Source: Alphaproteobacteria bacterium
Lineage (GTDB): Bacteria; Pseudomonadota; Alphaproteobacteria; JAAEOK01
Reading direction: 5' to 3'
NCBI GenBank assembly: GCA_024244705.1
Contig: JAAEOK010000037.1
Span: 1 to 64,000 of the forward strand
DNA length: 64,000 nt
Made by a program: the position numbers and the translations under genes. The notes beneath the pieces are model-generated. The model ran no database searches. It was not told the origin of the DNA and saw nothing but the letters and a program-made list of their open reading frames with translations. This document shows positions 17,915 to 27,542 of the stretch, piece after piece. Numbering within the stretch: the first letter of the stretch is position 1; every line of letters starts with the position of its first letter.

Positions 17915-18790
17915 CTAATCGCGCAGTATTTCCGTCGGCAACGTCAGATCCGGATCCATTTGGTATTTGATGAAAAGCTCATGCTTGGTGCCGTTGGCTT
18001 CCATGATTTCGAGACCGTCACTAACCGCCGCGAGCAAATCGTTGGCGTCGTTGACAACAGCGACGCCGATCTTGAATCCGGTCAGGATCTTGAACGCGAT
18101 CTCATAGACGCCCGGATTGTCCAGCGAATGCTTGGTCAGCAGGCTAAGGTCCGACAACATGATGTCGGCGCGTTCGTTTTGAACCTGACGAAAGCCCGCC
18201 GCGACATCAGGATAGGTCATGATCTCGACTGGGTCTTTATTGAGGTCCGTGCATTCCTTGCTCTGGTCGCGCATGGCAGCTTCTTCGACCGTACCGAGAC
18301 CAACGCTGAAAACGCTCCCACAGGCATCTTCCAGGCTCATGATGTTTTTCGGGTTGCCCTTTTGGGTCATCGCCCCGGTCCCGGCCTGCATGTAGACGAC
18401 GTAGTCGACTTCCGCAGCGCGCTCAGCCGTGTAGTAGAGGGTATCCCACATCACGTCGATCTGGCCGGCGACTAACGCCGGCAACAGGCCGGACCAGCCG
18501 CCGAGCTGGAACTCGACCTCAACCCCCGCACATTCGAACACGGCCCGGGCAAGATCGGCATCGTAGCCGATGATCTTGTTGAAATCGTCGCCATCGCGAA
18601 AGACATACGGGGGCGTTGTCGGGTCGGCGCCAATTTTCAGCAATTTACCTGCAATGGCAGGGTACTTCTCGGCGACCTTGTCCGGCTCGCACTTTTTGTC
18701 CTGCGCTTGGGCCGACATACTCATTCCAAAAACAACGCCGAAAGAGATCGCGGCACCCGCGGTGATGTTAAGCCATTTCATGGTAGTCAT
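17915..18790 (-). CDS. Polar amino acid-type ABC transporter substrate-binding protein
   Basis: Periplasmic solute-binding protein of family 3, 291 residues. Seen: a signal peptide with a hydrophobic core and cleavage after SAQA near residue 29, then DPTTPPYVFRDGDDFNKIIG, GYDADLARAVFECAGVEVEF and ADIMLSDLSLL. GGGAGG lies 8 bases upstream of the ATG at 18790. It delivers the ligand to the fused permease-ATPase encoded 45 bases downstream. About 170 bases separate it from hyuB upstream, so it may have its own promoter. Confidence 0.9.
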   Translation of the reverse strand: MTTMKWLNITAGAAISFGVVFGMSMSAQAQDKKCEPDKVAEKYPAIAGKLLKIGADPTTPPYVFRDGDDFNKIIGYDADLARAVFECAGVEVEFQLGGWSGLLPALVAGQIDVMWDTLYYTAERAAEVDYVVYMQAGTGAMTQKGNPKNIMSLEDACGSVFSVGLGTVEEAAMRDQSKECTDLNKDPVEIMTYPDVAAGFRQVQNERADIMLSDLSLLTKHSLDNPGVYEIAFKILTGFKIGVAVVNDANDLLAAVSDGLEIMEANGTKHELFIKYQMDPDLTLPTEILRD

Positions 18791-18962
18791 TCCATTTCCT
18801 CCCAGTTCCAGATTTAACCTAGACCGTTACGACGGCCTCTTTCCTCGCATCTAATAGCTGTATCGCCGGGTGGCCCATGGGACGATCCGGCCTGTGTCAG
18901 TTTACCCGTTCACCTACCACTTCAGATCAAAGCAACCAGACTTTCCTCGCCAACCTTCGCCA

Positions 18963-20750
18963 TCATGCCGCAAGCCCGTCTCCCACGAGCCTGGCACGCT
19001 GCCGGGCCGTCGCCTCGTCATCGACCTGCCCATCATCGCCGAATTTGACACCGTACACTGATCCCGCCCTCTCGACCGAGATCCATCCCTCTTCGACGTC
19101 CTTGCGCACTTGTTCGGGATCGCGCTCCACCGGCATGCCGTATCCGCCGCCGCCCGGTGTATAGGCGATAACCGACTCTCCGCTTTCGAGCACGTACTGT
19201 GCGCTCGAGTCCGGAACCTCGATCAATTCGCCATCTACCGTCCGCCTATAGTGCCGGGCTGGGCAGCCACCGAGCCCGCCGCGGGCGCCCTGCGCCGGAT
19301 TAAGACTGCCGTCACAGACGTAGCCGAGTTCCATGTCGCAATTCACCGGGCCATATTCCACCCGGAAACCGGGGCCGCCGCGGAATCGACCAGCGCCTTC
19401 ACTGTCCGGGATCAGGCGGCGCTCATGGATCAGCATCGGGTGGTGAATCTCGTCTACTTCTATGCTGTCGACCAGAGGCATTCCGGCATTCCCCATCGTC
19501 AGCATTGTTAGCCATCCATCGGTGTACGGCGTCCCGGGACCGCTCCCGCCAAGGAGGATCACCTCATTGCAGAATGGCTGGTTGCCGTGGCGAGGATCCA
19601 AACCGGATATGACCGCTCCGGTCGCCGGAATCGCGGCGCCGCAATCGGCCATACCGATACCGTCACCGATTTCTGCGAGCGCTCGTTGCACCGCACAAGT
19701 CACCCGATCGCCGAGATTTGTTGTCGCGACGGATGTGCTTGTCGGGTGGCGCGGAATACCGCAAACGGTGCCCTCTCCCAGTCTGACGTCAATACGCCGG
19801 TAACTGCCGGCATTCGGCAGCACTTTGTGCCCAACCGAATTGAACACTCCAACCATGCACGCCGACAGCGCGCAGGCCTGAGAAAGGTTGAGACCGCAGG
19901 GATAGGCCTGCGGATTGTCGGTAAGATCGACTGTGATCCTGGCCGCCGCACTGTCGACTTCGACCTCCGCCTTGACGGTGATACCGTCGGGTGGGGTTCC
20001 CGGCACGGGATCATGGGTTGCGGTGGCGTTCGCCTTACCGCTCGGCATCTCACGGACGGCCTGGATCATGAGATCTTCCGAATAGTCGAACATTTCCTCG
20101 GTATACGCGGCCAGGGTATCCCAACCCACGTCGCGGCCCATTTCGAGCATGGCGCGCTCCCCGATACGGGCCGCGCCCAGCATCGCAAGATAATCGCCGT
20201 ACCATTGCCCTGGAACGCGGATACGCATTTGACACATGCGGATGATGTCATCGATATCCTGGTAGTCGGACTGTATCTTGACCGCCGGGAAAATCAGTGC
20301 GCCCTCCTCATAAACGTCGCGAGCGGCACCCATGTAGGTCGTCGCCAGCGAATTTCCGCAATCCGCTTGATGCGCCTTGGCGAACACCGTGAACCGATGT
20401 ACGCCGTCGTCGTCGATCACCGGAACCAGGAGGACGTGATCCGCAGCATGCGAGTTGCCGTGATATGGAGAGTTGTGAAGGTAGGCGTCGCCGCGTTTGA
20501 GGTCTGGATGGAACTCCTTCATCGCCTTCGTCATGATATCCGGACCGCGCAAGACATGTATCGGGTAGCATTCCGCAGCGCCTATGAGTTCGCATTTCGC
20601 CGTCACAACGCAGCACGAAAAATCGCGCGCCATATTCAGCACGCCGGAGCGCCCCGTTCGCAGGAGCGTGTTCGCCATTTTTGAGGCAACGCTTTCGAAT
20701 CTCTTCGAGAGAACTGCGAGCCTCACCCCATCATAACTTCGCTCTGCCAT
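18963..20750 (-). CDS. hyuB: Hydantoinase B / 5-oxoprolinase beta-like subunit
   Basis: B subunit of the ATP-dependent N-methylhydantoinase/acetone carboxylase/5-oxoprolinase superfamily, 595 residues. Seen: RFESVASKMANTLLRT and RTGRSGVLNMARDFSC near the start, GDAYLHNSPYHGNSHAADH near 97-115, DLTDNPQAYPCGLNLSQA, NAGSYRRIDV, and a glycine-rich C-terminal stretch GAGRFRGGPGFRVEYGP followed by YTPGGGGYG. It works with HyuA encoded 53 bases upstream. The pair opens a cyclic amide (5-oxoproline, hydantoin or similar) using ATP. Substrate cannot be told from motifs alone. Confidence 0.9.
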   Translation of the reverse strand: MAERSYDGVRLAVLSKRFESVASKMANTLLRTGRSGVLNMARDFSCCVVTAKCELIGAAECYPIHVLRGPDIMTKAMKEFHPDLKRGDAYLHNSPYHGNSHAADHVLLVPVIDDDGVHRFTVFAKAHQADCGNSLATTYMGAARDVYEEGALIFPAVKIQSDYQDIDDIIRMCQMRIRVPGQWYGDYLAMLGAARIGERAMLEMGRDVGWDTLAAYTEEMFDYSEDLMIQAVREMPSGKANATATHDPVPGTPPDGITVKAEVEVDSAAARITVDLTDNPQAYPCGLNLSQACALSACMVGVFNSVGHKVLPNAGSYRRIDVRLGEGTVCGIPRHPTSTSVATTNLGDRVTCAVQRALAEIGDGIGMADCGAAIPATGAVISGLDPRHGNQPFCNEVILLGGSGPGTPYTDGWLTMLTMGNAGMPLVDSIEVDEIHHPMLIHERRLIPDSEGAGRFRGGPGFRVEYGPVNCDMELGYVCDGSLNPAQGARGGLGGCPARHYRRTVDGELIEVPDSSAQYVLESGESVIAYTPGGGGYGMPVERDPEQVRKDVEEGWISVERAGSVYGVKFGDDGQVDDEATARQRARLVGDGLAA

Positions 20751-20803
20751 CGCGCCTGCCTCGTTTACGATCGCGTCGTCAGTCGTGAGCTATATGGCTC
20801 GAC

Positions 20804-22873
20804 TTAGCCATCCAAACTGATCGCCAGGTTCCCGTCCGCGGACCGCAAGGCGGACGTGCTTGGATCTATGACCACCGTCGTGAAATCCGACTCGACGATT
20901 GCCGGTCCGTCGAGACGTTCGCCCGGCACCATGGCCTGCAATCTCAATACGGATGTATCGACACTCCCAACGTCGGAAAAATAGGCCATCCGGGACCAGC
21001 GATCCTTGCCTTCGACTTCGCGTTCCAAAACTGTAGCACCGTTTGCACGAGGCAGCGCAGCCCGCGCCTTGGCCCGCCAGGTCACCGCTTCGACATGCGA
21101 TTTGCGGTCGGCGACCGCAAACATTTCCTCATGGAGATCGTGAAAATCGGCGACCAATCGATCGACATCGGCGGGACCGTCGAAACTTCCTTTGGCGAGC
21201 GGCACCTCGATTTCCCACACCTGATGTGGATAGCGGCCCTCGACCGAAAAGCCGATTGTTTGTTCAAGTGTACCCGTGCCTCGGCCATCGAGAAATGCCC
21301 GACATTTTTCCTCAAGATCGGCAAGGGTCGTATTCACTCCGGCAAAATCGAAGGCATCGCTGGTGGTGAATGTGGTTCGGCTGAACTCGGTGCTCAGGTC
21401 CGACATCAGGGCACCAGCCGCACTCAGAGTTGCACCGGCCGCCGGGAATATTATTTGTTTGCATCCGAGACGCCGCGCGATTTGAACTGAATTGAGCCCG
21501 GCAGCGCCACCGCCACCGATTAGAGTCGCGTTACGTGGATCGATCCCCTGATTGATCGTTATATCCTCGATGGCCTGAACCATGTTCTCGCTGACGACAT
21601 TGAGTATCGCCGCTGCCGCCTCGCTCGTCTCGAGGCCCAAGAGGTCGCCGATTTTTTCCTTCATCGCAGCGTGCGCACGCTCGACATCGAGGCGAATGGC
21701 GCCGCCAAGGAATAATTCGGGGTCGATGTATCCAAGCACGAGGGCGGCGTCGGTCACCGTCGGCTCCGTGCCGCCTTGGCCGTAGCAGACCGGGCCAGGC
21801 ACGGAACCCGCGCTCTGTGGGCCGACATGAAGCATTCCACCCGCGTCAACCCACGCGATCGAGCCGCCACCGGCGCCAATGCTGCGCACGTCAACCGATG
21901 GGAAACCTGTGATGTGGCCACGGATTCGCTGTCCGATCCAAGTTTCCCGTGTCCACGGAATGCGCCCTTTTCGCACCAAACTGACATCGTAGCTGGTGCC
22001 CCCGGTGTCAGCGACGATCGCGTTTTCGGCAGCGATCTCCGCACGGGCAAAGTATTGTCCGGCCACCGGCGCCATAGACGGACCGGAATTCAACGAGTGA
22101 ACCGGTGCGGCCGCGAGATCGGCCGCGTCGACGACGCTACCCTGAGAGGTTACCGTCAGCAGCCGACCGCCAAATCCGTTGGCACGCAGGCGACTCTCGA
22201 GCGACTCCAGATATTCCGACATGACTGGCTTGAGAGACGCGTCGATACAGGCACTCGAGGCGCGCCGGTATTCGCGCATAGACGGATTCAAGCGATGCGA
22301 CAATGTTACTGGAATCGATGGAAGATGCTCGGATAACAGTTCCCCGACCCGTTCCTCGTGCGAAGGATTGACAATCGACCACAACAGGCAAACGGCGACG
22401 GCTTCGACCCCCTCGTCCCGAACTCGGTCGATGACTTTCCGTGTTTCGACCTCGTCGAGGGGCTTGTGAACGACGCCGTCGGCACGCATGCGCTCGGGGA
22501 CTTCAAACGTTAGGTGCCGGGGCACCAGCGGTCCCGGGAAAGGCACGGTATTGTCGAATGGATCGATTCTGCCACCTTCGCGAAGGAGCAGTATATCGGG
22601 GTGTCCCTCGGTAGTTAGGAACGCCGTACGCGCCACTTTCCCCGTCAACATCGCGTTGGTGGCCCGAGTCGTCGCATGCATGAACAGCTCGCACCCGCCC
22701 AACAACTCGCTTCGCGTTTCGCCGATGTCGGCGGCGGCGACTTCAAGGACATCGAGCACGCCCTGAACCGGATCATTAGGCGTCGTCGGCGACTTGAAGA
22801 GGCGAAATCGACCGTCGCCACTCTCAACCACCAAGTCGGTGAATGTCCCACCTACATCTGCCGACATTCGCAT
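20804..22873 (-). CDS. hyuA: Hydantoinase A / 5-oxoprolinase alpha-like subunit
   Basis: ATP-binding A subunit that phosphorylates the cyclic amide before hydrolysis. Seen in about 689 residues: N-terminal actin-like phosphate loop DVGGTFTDLVV, TTRATNAML near 70, LSHRLNPSMREYRRASSACI near 187-206, AENAIVADTGGTSYDVSLV near 280-298 and GGGGAAGLNSVQIARRLG in the C-terminal half. Start options are TTG 22885, GTG 22882, ATG 22873 and ATG 22867; none has a strong Shine-Dalgarno sequence, and ATG 22873 is used here. It heads the minus-strand run that continues through HyuB, the ABC importer, the PuuE pair and the amidase. Confidence 0.9.
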   Translation of the reverse strand: MRMSADVGGTFTDLVVESGDGRFRLFKSPTTPNDPVQGVLDVLEVAAADIGETRSELLGGCELFMHATTRATNAMLTGKVARTAFLTTEGHPDILLLREGGRIDPFDNTVPFPGPLVPRHLTFEVPERMRADGVVHKPLDEVETRKVIDRVRDEGVEAVAVCLLWSIVNPSHEERVGELLSEHLPSIPVTLSHRLNPSMREYRRASSACIDASLKPVMSEYLESLESRLRANGFGGRLLTVTSQGSVVDAADLAAAPVHSLNSGPSMAPVAGQYFARAEIAAENAIVADTGGTSYDVSLVRKGRIPWTRETWIGQRIRGHITGFPSVDVRSIGAGGGSIAWVDAGGMLHVGPQSAGSVPGPVCYGQGGTEPTVTDAALVLGYIDPELFLGGAIRLDVERAHAAMKEKIGDLLGLETSEAAAAILNVVSENMVQAIEDITINQGIDPRNATLIGGGGAAGLNSVQIARRLGCKQIIFPAAGATLSAAGALMSDLSTEFSRTTFTTSDAFDFAGVNTTLADLEEKCRAFLDGRGTGTLEQTIGFSVEGRYPHQVWEIEVPLAKGSFDGPADVDRLVADFHDLHEEMFAVADRKSHVEAVTWRAKARAALPRANGATVLEREVEGKDRWSRMAYFSDVGSVDTSVLRLQAMVPGERLDGPAIVESDFTTVVIDPSTSALRSADGNLAISLDG

Positions 22874-23110
22874 CGCAGGCACCAAATCCGCATTAGTTTG
22901 AACGCCTAGTCAATTTCTTAGGATTTCACATCATTTAATCCTATTCAATGGACTTGATCGCGCCAAGACTCACGTTATGGGTCCGGCAAGCGCCAAACAC
23001 TGCCGGTTTTTCTTGATCTAGCCTGAGCAAATCGGGGACTATGATGCCTCGTAGTAAAATGGTTAATCTAGCGGACCGCGTTCACAAATAGGTTGGGAGG
23101 CCACGAAACC

Positions 23111-23770
23111 ATGGGCGAAATGATTACGTTCTCATGCCCGGACGGGAGTACCGCCGAAGGCTACCTTGCCGCCGCACCAAATGCGCGCTCCGGCATTGTT
23201 GTCTTGCAGGAATGGTGGGGCCTCAACGTGCAGATCAAGGGCGTCGCGGACCGTTTCGCGGAGGCCGGTTTCACCGCATTGGCGCCGGACCTATACCACG
23301 GCCGCGTGACCCAGGTGCCGGATGAGGCCAACCACATGATGGAAGGTCTCGACTGGGTCGGCGCGACGGAGGTTGAAGTACGCGGCGCCTGTCAAAAATT
23401 GAAGGAGTCGGTCGACAAGGTTGGAGTCGTCGGTTACTGCATGGGCGGTGCTCTGACGATCATCGCCTGTGTGAAATTGCCCGAGGTGAGCGCCGGCGTC
23501 TCGTATTACGGCATTCCACCCAAGGAGCAAGCCGACCCGGCGGCGATCGCCGTTCCGTTTCAAGGTCACTTCGCCAATACCGATTGGTGGTGCACGCCGG
23601 AACTGGTCAACGATTTGGAAAAAGTCCTTGGCGGCTCATCCAATCCGGTCGAGCTGCACCGCTACGATGCCGAGCACGCGTTTGCCAATGAGCAGGACGA
23701 CGCCCATCATCCGGAATCAGCGGCTGCGTCTTGGGATCGCACCGTCGCGTTTCTTAAAGAGCACCTCTGA
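23111..23770 (+). CDS. Dienelactone hydrolase family protein
   Basis: 219-residue alpha/beta hydrolase resembling carboxymethylenebutenolidase. Seen: LQEWWGL near 36-42 with the Glu that gates the nucleophile, APDLYHGRV, nucleophile motif GYCMGG near 113-118 (Cys in place of Ser), the likely catalytic Asp in NTDWW and His in DAEHAFAN. The start at ATG 23111 is set by GGGAGG at 23095-23100. It may hydrolyse a lactone from aromatic ring cleavage, but no ortho-cleavage genes adjoin it. It stands alone on the plus strand, convergent with the HpaB-type gene. Confidence 0.87.
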   Translation: MGEMITFSCPDGSTAEGYLAAAPNARSGIVVLQEWWGLNVQIKGVADRFAEAGFTALAPDLYHGRVTQVPDEANHMMEGLDWVGATEVEVRGACQKLKESVDKVGVVGYCMGGALTIIACVKLPEVSAGVSYYGIPPKEQADPAAIAVPFQGHFANTDWWCTPELVNDLEKVLGGSSNPVELHRYDAEHAFANEQDDAHHPESAAASWDRTVAFLKEHL

Positions 23771-23829
23771 GCAGTGCGAAAGATCGGCGCAAATCTGATC
23801 GGTTGGCGCCTTCGGCCAGTCTTCGTTTT

Positions 23830-25308
23830 TTAGTTCGCGAGTCCACGGTCAAGGACGGGACCCGGCTCGTAACTGCCGAGCAGCTCGTCAACGTAGTCGA
23901 GTACTTCTTGCCAGGCGCATTCCCGGTTGTTGTGGCCGCGAACCACGAATGCTGGGCCCATGTAGAATCGCTCGTACTGGAGGTGACGCCCGCCGAAATC
24001 GCTGCCGACGAGGTCCCACGCCAGCTTGTAGAGTTTGTACCGATCGAGCGCGGAGTGCTCGGATGTTTGCCAGTATTCCTCGAAGAGCCGCCGTGTCTCC
24101 GGATTTTCCATCACCGAAATATCCGCCGGCATCTGGAGTACGCTGCCGCCGGAGAGTTCTCTGACTTTCATGCAGATCTGGTCGTAGTTCTGCGTGCACC
24201 AATAGATCGTCGCATACATCATGTGCCGGTTGTAATTGACGTAACCATTGCCGAGGTCTTCGTGGTCCTGGATTTGACCTTGAATGAGCCCTGATATCAT
24301 GCCGTAGAGGGCGGCGAGATGGCCGATCTCGTCCGCAACCGCCGGAACCTTGATGATCCCCGACGATTCCGTGATTCGGCGCGCAAGGCCGACGAGAAGC
24401 CGAAGCTTGGCGCGGAAACGGACGCACGCCTGGTGGTTCGATAGCGTATGCGCTGGTGTGTCGAAGTAGATCTGTCGCGACAACCCGATGTCGTCATGGG
24501 TGAAGACGTTTTCCCAGGGAATGGCGACATCCTCGCAAACGACGATACAATCGCTTTCGTCGAAGCGATAGCTGACCGGATTGTCGAATTCGCTGACGGC
24601 GTACCGTTCATAGGGCTTCCGCGACCAAAGGCTCAGCCCCGGCGTGTTGATCGGCATGACGCAGGTGATCGATTCCTTTTCGTGGCCTTGGGCGAGCGGC
24701 TGGATGTTGCCGATCCAGACGTGGTCGCTAAACACCGCGCTGGTCGCCAGCATTTTCAAGCCGCTTACCACGGCGCCGGAATCGGTTTCTCGGGTGACCG
24801 ACAAGCTCGGTACGCGTTGCGCCTTTCGGCCGGCGAAACTCTCGTCCTTGCTGCCCTGCGGCGGAGTCACCGCATGGGACAGGAACAGGTCCTCGCGTAG
24901 ACACCGGTCATAGTAGGCGACAACGTTTTGTGAAAACTTGTGGGCGCCCCGATCGAAGACCTCGGGCTGCATGGCCGCCCCCGAAACGTAACCTCCGATA
25001 AAATCGGGTGAACGGCCCATCATACCGTAGGTCAAATCGGCGATGACTTCGCAGGACCGCGTGCGGCGTTCGAGATCGGCGCGGCTTCGGGGCCGCAGAT
25101 AGTACATGGGAAAACGCTCGCCGCCCTCTTCGAAGCTCAGTATGTCGCGATATGTGTCATCGAACCGCGCATCGAAGATGCGGGCATAGGATTTGGCGGC
25201 ATTCCGGAACGCCGGGTGGGTAGTTACGTCTCTGACCGCCTCACCGCCGATATATACGACCCGGCCGTCGCGCAGACTTTCGAGGTACTCGTCGCCAGTA
25301 CGGATCAT
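23830..25308 (-). CDS. 4-hydroxyphenylacetate 3-monooxygenase (HpaB) family oxygenase
   Basis: 492-residue FAD-dependent monooxygenase of the HpaB/PvcC group, related in fold to acyl-CoA dehydrogenases. Seen: an N-terminal TGDEYLESLRDGRVVYIGGE, DLTYGMMGRSPDFIGGYVSG near 92-111, the flavin-site region with HAVTPPQGSK near 145 and SLSVTRETDSGAVVSG, and a helical C-terminal domain with LSGGSVLQMPADISVM near 400. Such enzymes hydroxylate phenols ortho to the hydroxyl or hydroxylate heteroaromatics, and need a separate flavin reductase; none is encoded nearby. It is divergent from the cysteine hydrolase gene. Confidence 0.88.
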   Translation of the reverse strand: MIRTGDEYLESLRDGRVVYIGGEAVRDVTTHPAFRNAAKSYARIFDARFDDTYRDILSFEEGGERFPMYYLRPRSRADLERRTRSCEVIADLTYGMMGRSPDFIGGYVSGAAMQPEVFDRGAHKFSQNVVAYYDRCLREDLFLSHAVTPPQGSKDESFAGRKAQRVPSLSVTRETDSGAVVSGLKMLATSAVFSDHVWIGNIQPLAQGHEKESITCVMPINTPGLSLWSRKPYERYAVSEFDNPVSYRFDESDCIVVCEDVAIPWENVFTHDDIGLSRQIYFDTPAHTLSNHQACVRFRAKLRLLVGLARRITESSGIIKVPAVADEIGHLAALYGMISGLIQGQIQDHEDLGNGYVNYNRHMMYATIYWCTQNYDQICMKVRELSGGSVLQMPADISVMENPETRRLFEEYWQTSEHSALDRYKLYKLAWDLVGSDFGGRHLQYERFYMGPAFVVRGHNNRECAWQEVLDYVDELLGSYEPGPVLDRGLAN

Positions 25309-25359
25309 GGCTTCCCCTGCCGCTTTTCATGTTTCGTCCACTACCGGATTAGCGATAGC

Positions 25360-26073
25360 ATGGGTCCGGCAATTCGGAAAAGCTCGATGGAAGCAAGTCG
25401 TTACCCCAGGGATGTCGTCGAACGTGTGATGCGCCGCCGCGGAAGGCTGCACGCATACGAAGCAGTCGACCCGCGCAAAACCGTACTTCTCGCGGTCGAC
25501 CTGCAAATCCACTTCATGCGCGAGGGTAGCGCTGCGGAAATCGCCGCGGCCCGCGCGGTCGTCCCCAACGTGAATCGGCTGGCGGCCGAGTTACGGGCAC
25601 GCGGTAGCCACGTGGTCTGGGTTATTTCGACCTATGGCCCCGATCCGAAAGACCGGTGGTCGAACTTTTTCGATAATGTCGCTGGTCCGGAGACCGGGGA
25701 GCATTTCCGCCGTGAACTCAGTGAAGGGTCGGATGGCCATGCGATTTGGCCGGACCTCGACGTTTTGGCCGCGGACCCTATTATCAGCAAGAATAGGTTC
25801 GGCGGATTTACCGGCAGCGGCGGCGTCCTCGAACAGACACTTCGCGATCTCGGTGCCGACACCGTTCTCGTCGTCGGCACCGTGACCAACGTATGCTGCG
25901 AGGATACGGCCCGCGAGGCCGCAACGCGCGATTTCAAGACGATCATGGTTTCCGATGCTATCGGCGGCCGTTCGAACGAAGAGGACATTGAAACTTATTC
26001 GGTATTCATTGCGGCCTATGGTGATGTCATGTCGACCGATGATGTGATCGGCCGATTGACCGATCACGCTTAG
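25360..26073 (+). CDS. Isochorismatase-family cysteine hydrolase (third of three)
   Basis: Cysteine hydrolase with Asp in VLLAVDLQIHFM, Lys in IISKNRFGGF and Cys in VTNVCCEDTAREA, so the triad is complete. The open frame extends upstream to 25216, but that part overlaps the divergent HpaB-type gene; ATG 25360 (or 25387) removes the overlap and gives about 237 residues, normal for the family. It is followed 50 bases later by a class III aminotransferase on the same strand. A role in amide hydrolysis releasing ammonia or an amine is plausible; the substrate is unknown. Confidence 0.82.
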   Translation: MGPAIRKSSMEASRYPRDVVERVMRRRGRLHAYEAVDPRKTVLLAVDLQIHFMREGSAAEIAAARAVVPNVNRLAAELRARGSHVVWVISTYGPDPKDRWSNFFDNVAGPETGEHFRRELSEGSDGHAIWPDLDVLAADPIISKNRFGGFTGSGGVLEQTLRDLGADTVLVVGTVTNVCCEDTAREAATRDFKTIMVSDAIGGRSNEEDIETYSVFIAAYGDVMSTDDVIGRLTDHA

Positions 26074-26123
26074 GCCGGAGCAACCGAGGATCGAAGGCGC
26101 TGCCAGGACACAACAGGGATGCC

Positions 26124-27515
26124 ATGACGGCTCACGTTCCGAATTCGGTGGAAGCTCGAGATATGAAGAGCTTCCTGCATGGATTCTCCCATCTCGGCAC
26201 TCTCGAGGAGGATGGTCCACACATCATCAGTCGAGGCGAAGGCATTTATGTCGAGGACATCCACGGGCGTCGATTTCTGGAAGGCAATTCGGGCCTGTGG
26301 AATATCGTTGCCGGCTTTGACAACAAGGACCTGATCGAAGCCGGCTGCGATCAGTTGCGCCGCTTGGGCGCCTATCATGCCTTCTTCGGTCGCAATTCCG
26401 AACCGGCGGTCGCGCTGGCCGAAAGATTGCTTGAAATCGCTCCGGTTCCAATGAGCAAGGTCTTCTTCGCGAATTCCGGATCCGAGGCAAACGATACCGC
26501 GGTCAAGATTCTTTGGATGATCAATCATGGTCGGGGTAGACCGGAGCGCCGCAAGATCATCTCTCGCGAACTCGCCTATCACGGCGTAACGACGCTAACT
26601 GCGAGCCTGACCGGAAAGGACTACAACAGGGTATTCGGGTTGCCGATCGCGGATATCCTGTTCACTGACTGCCCCCATCACTGGCGTGACGCCGAGGCCG
26701 GCGAATCCGAAGAAGATTACTCCCGTCGCCTGGCCGGCAATCTCGAGCGGCTTGTTCAGATCGAGGACCCGTCGACGATCGCCGGATTCATCGCCGAGCC
26801 GGTTATGGGTGCCGGCGGCGTCATCCCGCCACCTGCCGGTTACTTCGCGGCGATCCAGTCGGTACTTCGAAAGTACGATATACCGTTGATCGCCGATGAG
26901 GTCGTCTGCGGTTTGGGCCGTACCGGACAGCTCTGGGGAAGCACCACCTATGGCATCAAGCCCGACATCATCGTCACCTCGAAATGCCTGACGGCCGGTT
27001 ATTTCCCGCTCTCGGCGGTGATCATATCGCAGGAAATAGAGGCCGGGCTCATAGAGGCGGCGACGGAGGTCGAGGAGTTTCCCCACGGCTTCACCACCGG
27101 AGCGCATCCGGTCGGATGCGCCATCGCGCTCAAGGCTGTCGAGCTGATCACAGAGGGCGGGCTTTTCGACAACGTCGTCAAAGTCGCGCCGCATTTCCAA
27201 TCACGCCTTCGCGCGTTGTCCGACCACCCAATGATCGGCGAAGCCCGTGGCATTGGCCTGATGGGTGCGCTTGAAATCGTCGCGGACAAGATCCGAAAGA
27301 CACCTTTCCCGGCCGAACTCGACATCACCGAGCGGATCGCGCGGCGTGCGCTCGAGCACGGCCTCATTATCCGGCCGCTCGCCCAGGCGGTTATCTTCGC
27401 TCCGCCGTTCGTAATCACACGTGAGGAAATCGACGCGCTGTTCGATCGGGTTACGCTGACACTCGACGACATCCAATCGGAATTCGCTTCCCGCTCCGCG
27501 GCGTCGATCGCTTAG
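26124..27515 (+). CDS. Class III omega-aminotransferase (aspartate aminotransferase family)
   Basis: 463-residue PLP enzyme of the beta-alanine/taurine:pyruvate aminotransferase type. Seen: FFANSGSEANDTAVKI near 112-127, SRELAYHGVTT, the cofactor Asp in LIADEVVCGLGRTG near 255-268 and the PLP lysine in VTSKCLTAGYFP near 283-294, then FTTGAHPVGCAIAL. Unlike the ornithine aminotransferase at the left edge it has the AYHAFFGRN region typical of omega-amine transaminases. Encoded directly after the cysteine hydrolase, it may deaminate the amine that hydrolase releases. Confidence 0.88.
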   Translation: MTAHVPNSVEARDMKSFLHGFSHLGTLEEDGPHIISRGEGIYVEDIHGRRFLEGNSGLWNIVAGFDNKDLIEAGCDQLRRLGAYHAFFGRNSEPAVALAERLLEIAPVPMSKVFFANSGSEANDTAVKILWMINHGRGRPERRKIISRELAYHGVTTLTASLTGKDYNRVFGLPIADILFTDCPHHWRDAEAGESEEDYSRRLAGNLERLVQIEDPSTIAGFIAEPVMGAGGVIPPPAGYFAAIQSVLRKYDIPLIADEVVCGLGRTGQLWGSTTYGIKPDIIVTSKCLTAGYFPLSAVIISQEIEAGLIEAATEVEEFPHGFTTGAHPVGCAIALKAVELITEGGLFDNVVKVAPHFQSRLRALSDHPMIGEARGIGLMGALEIVADKIRKTPFPAELDITERIARRALEHGLIIRPLAQAVIFAPPFVITREEIDALFDRVTLTLDDIQSEFASRSAASIA

Positions 27516-27542
27516 CTGACCCTGAGGTTTCAGACCGGCATA

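Noticed and set aside
19587-20684. Long plus-strand frame of 365 codons opposite hyuB
   Set aside because: Mirror of a GC-rich gene; hyuB has full family motifs, whereas this reads as low-complexity Arg/His-rich sequence.
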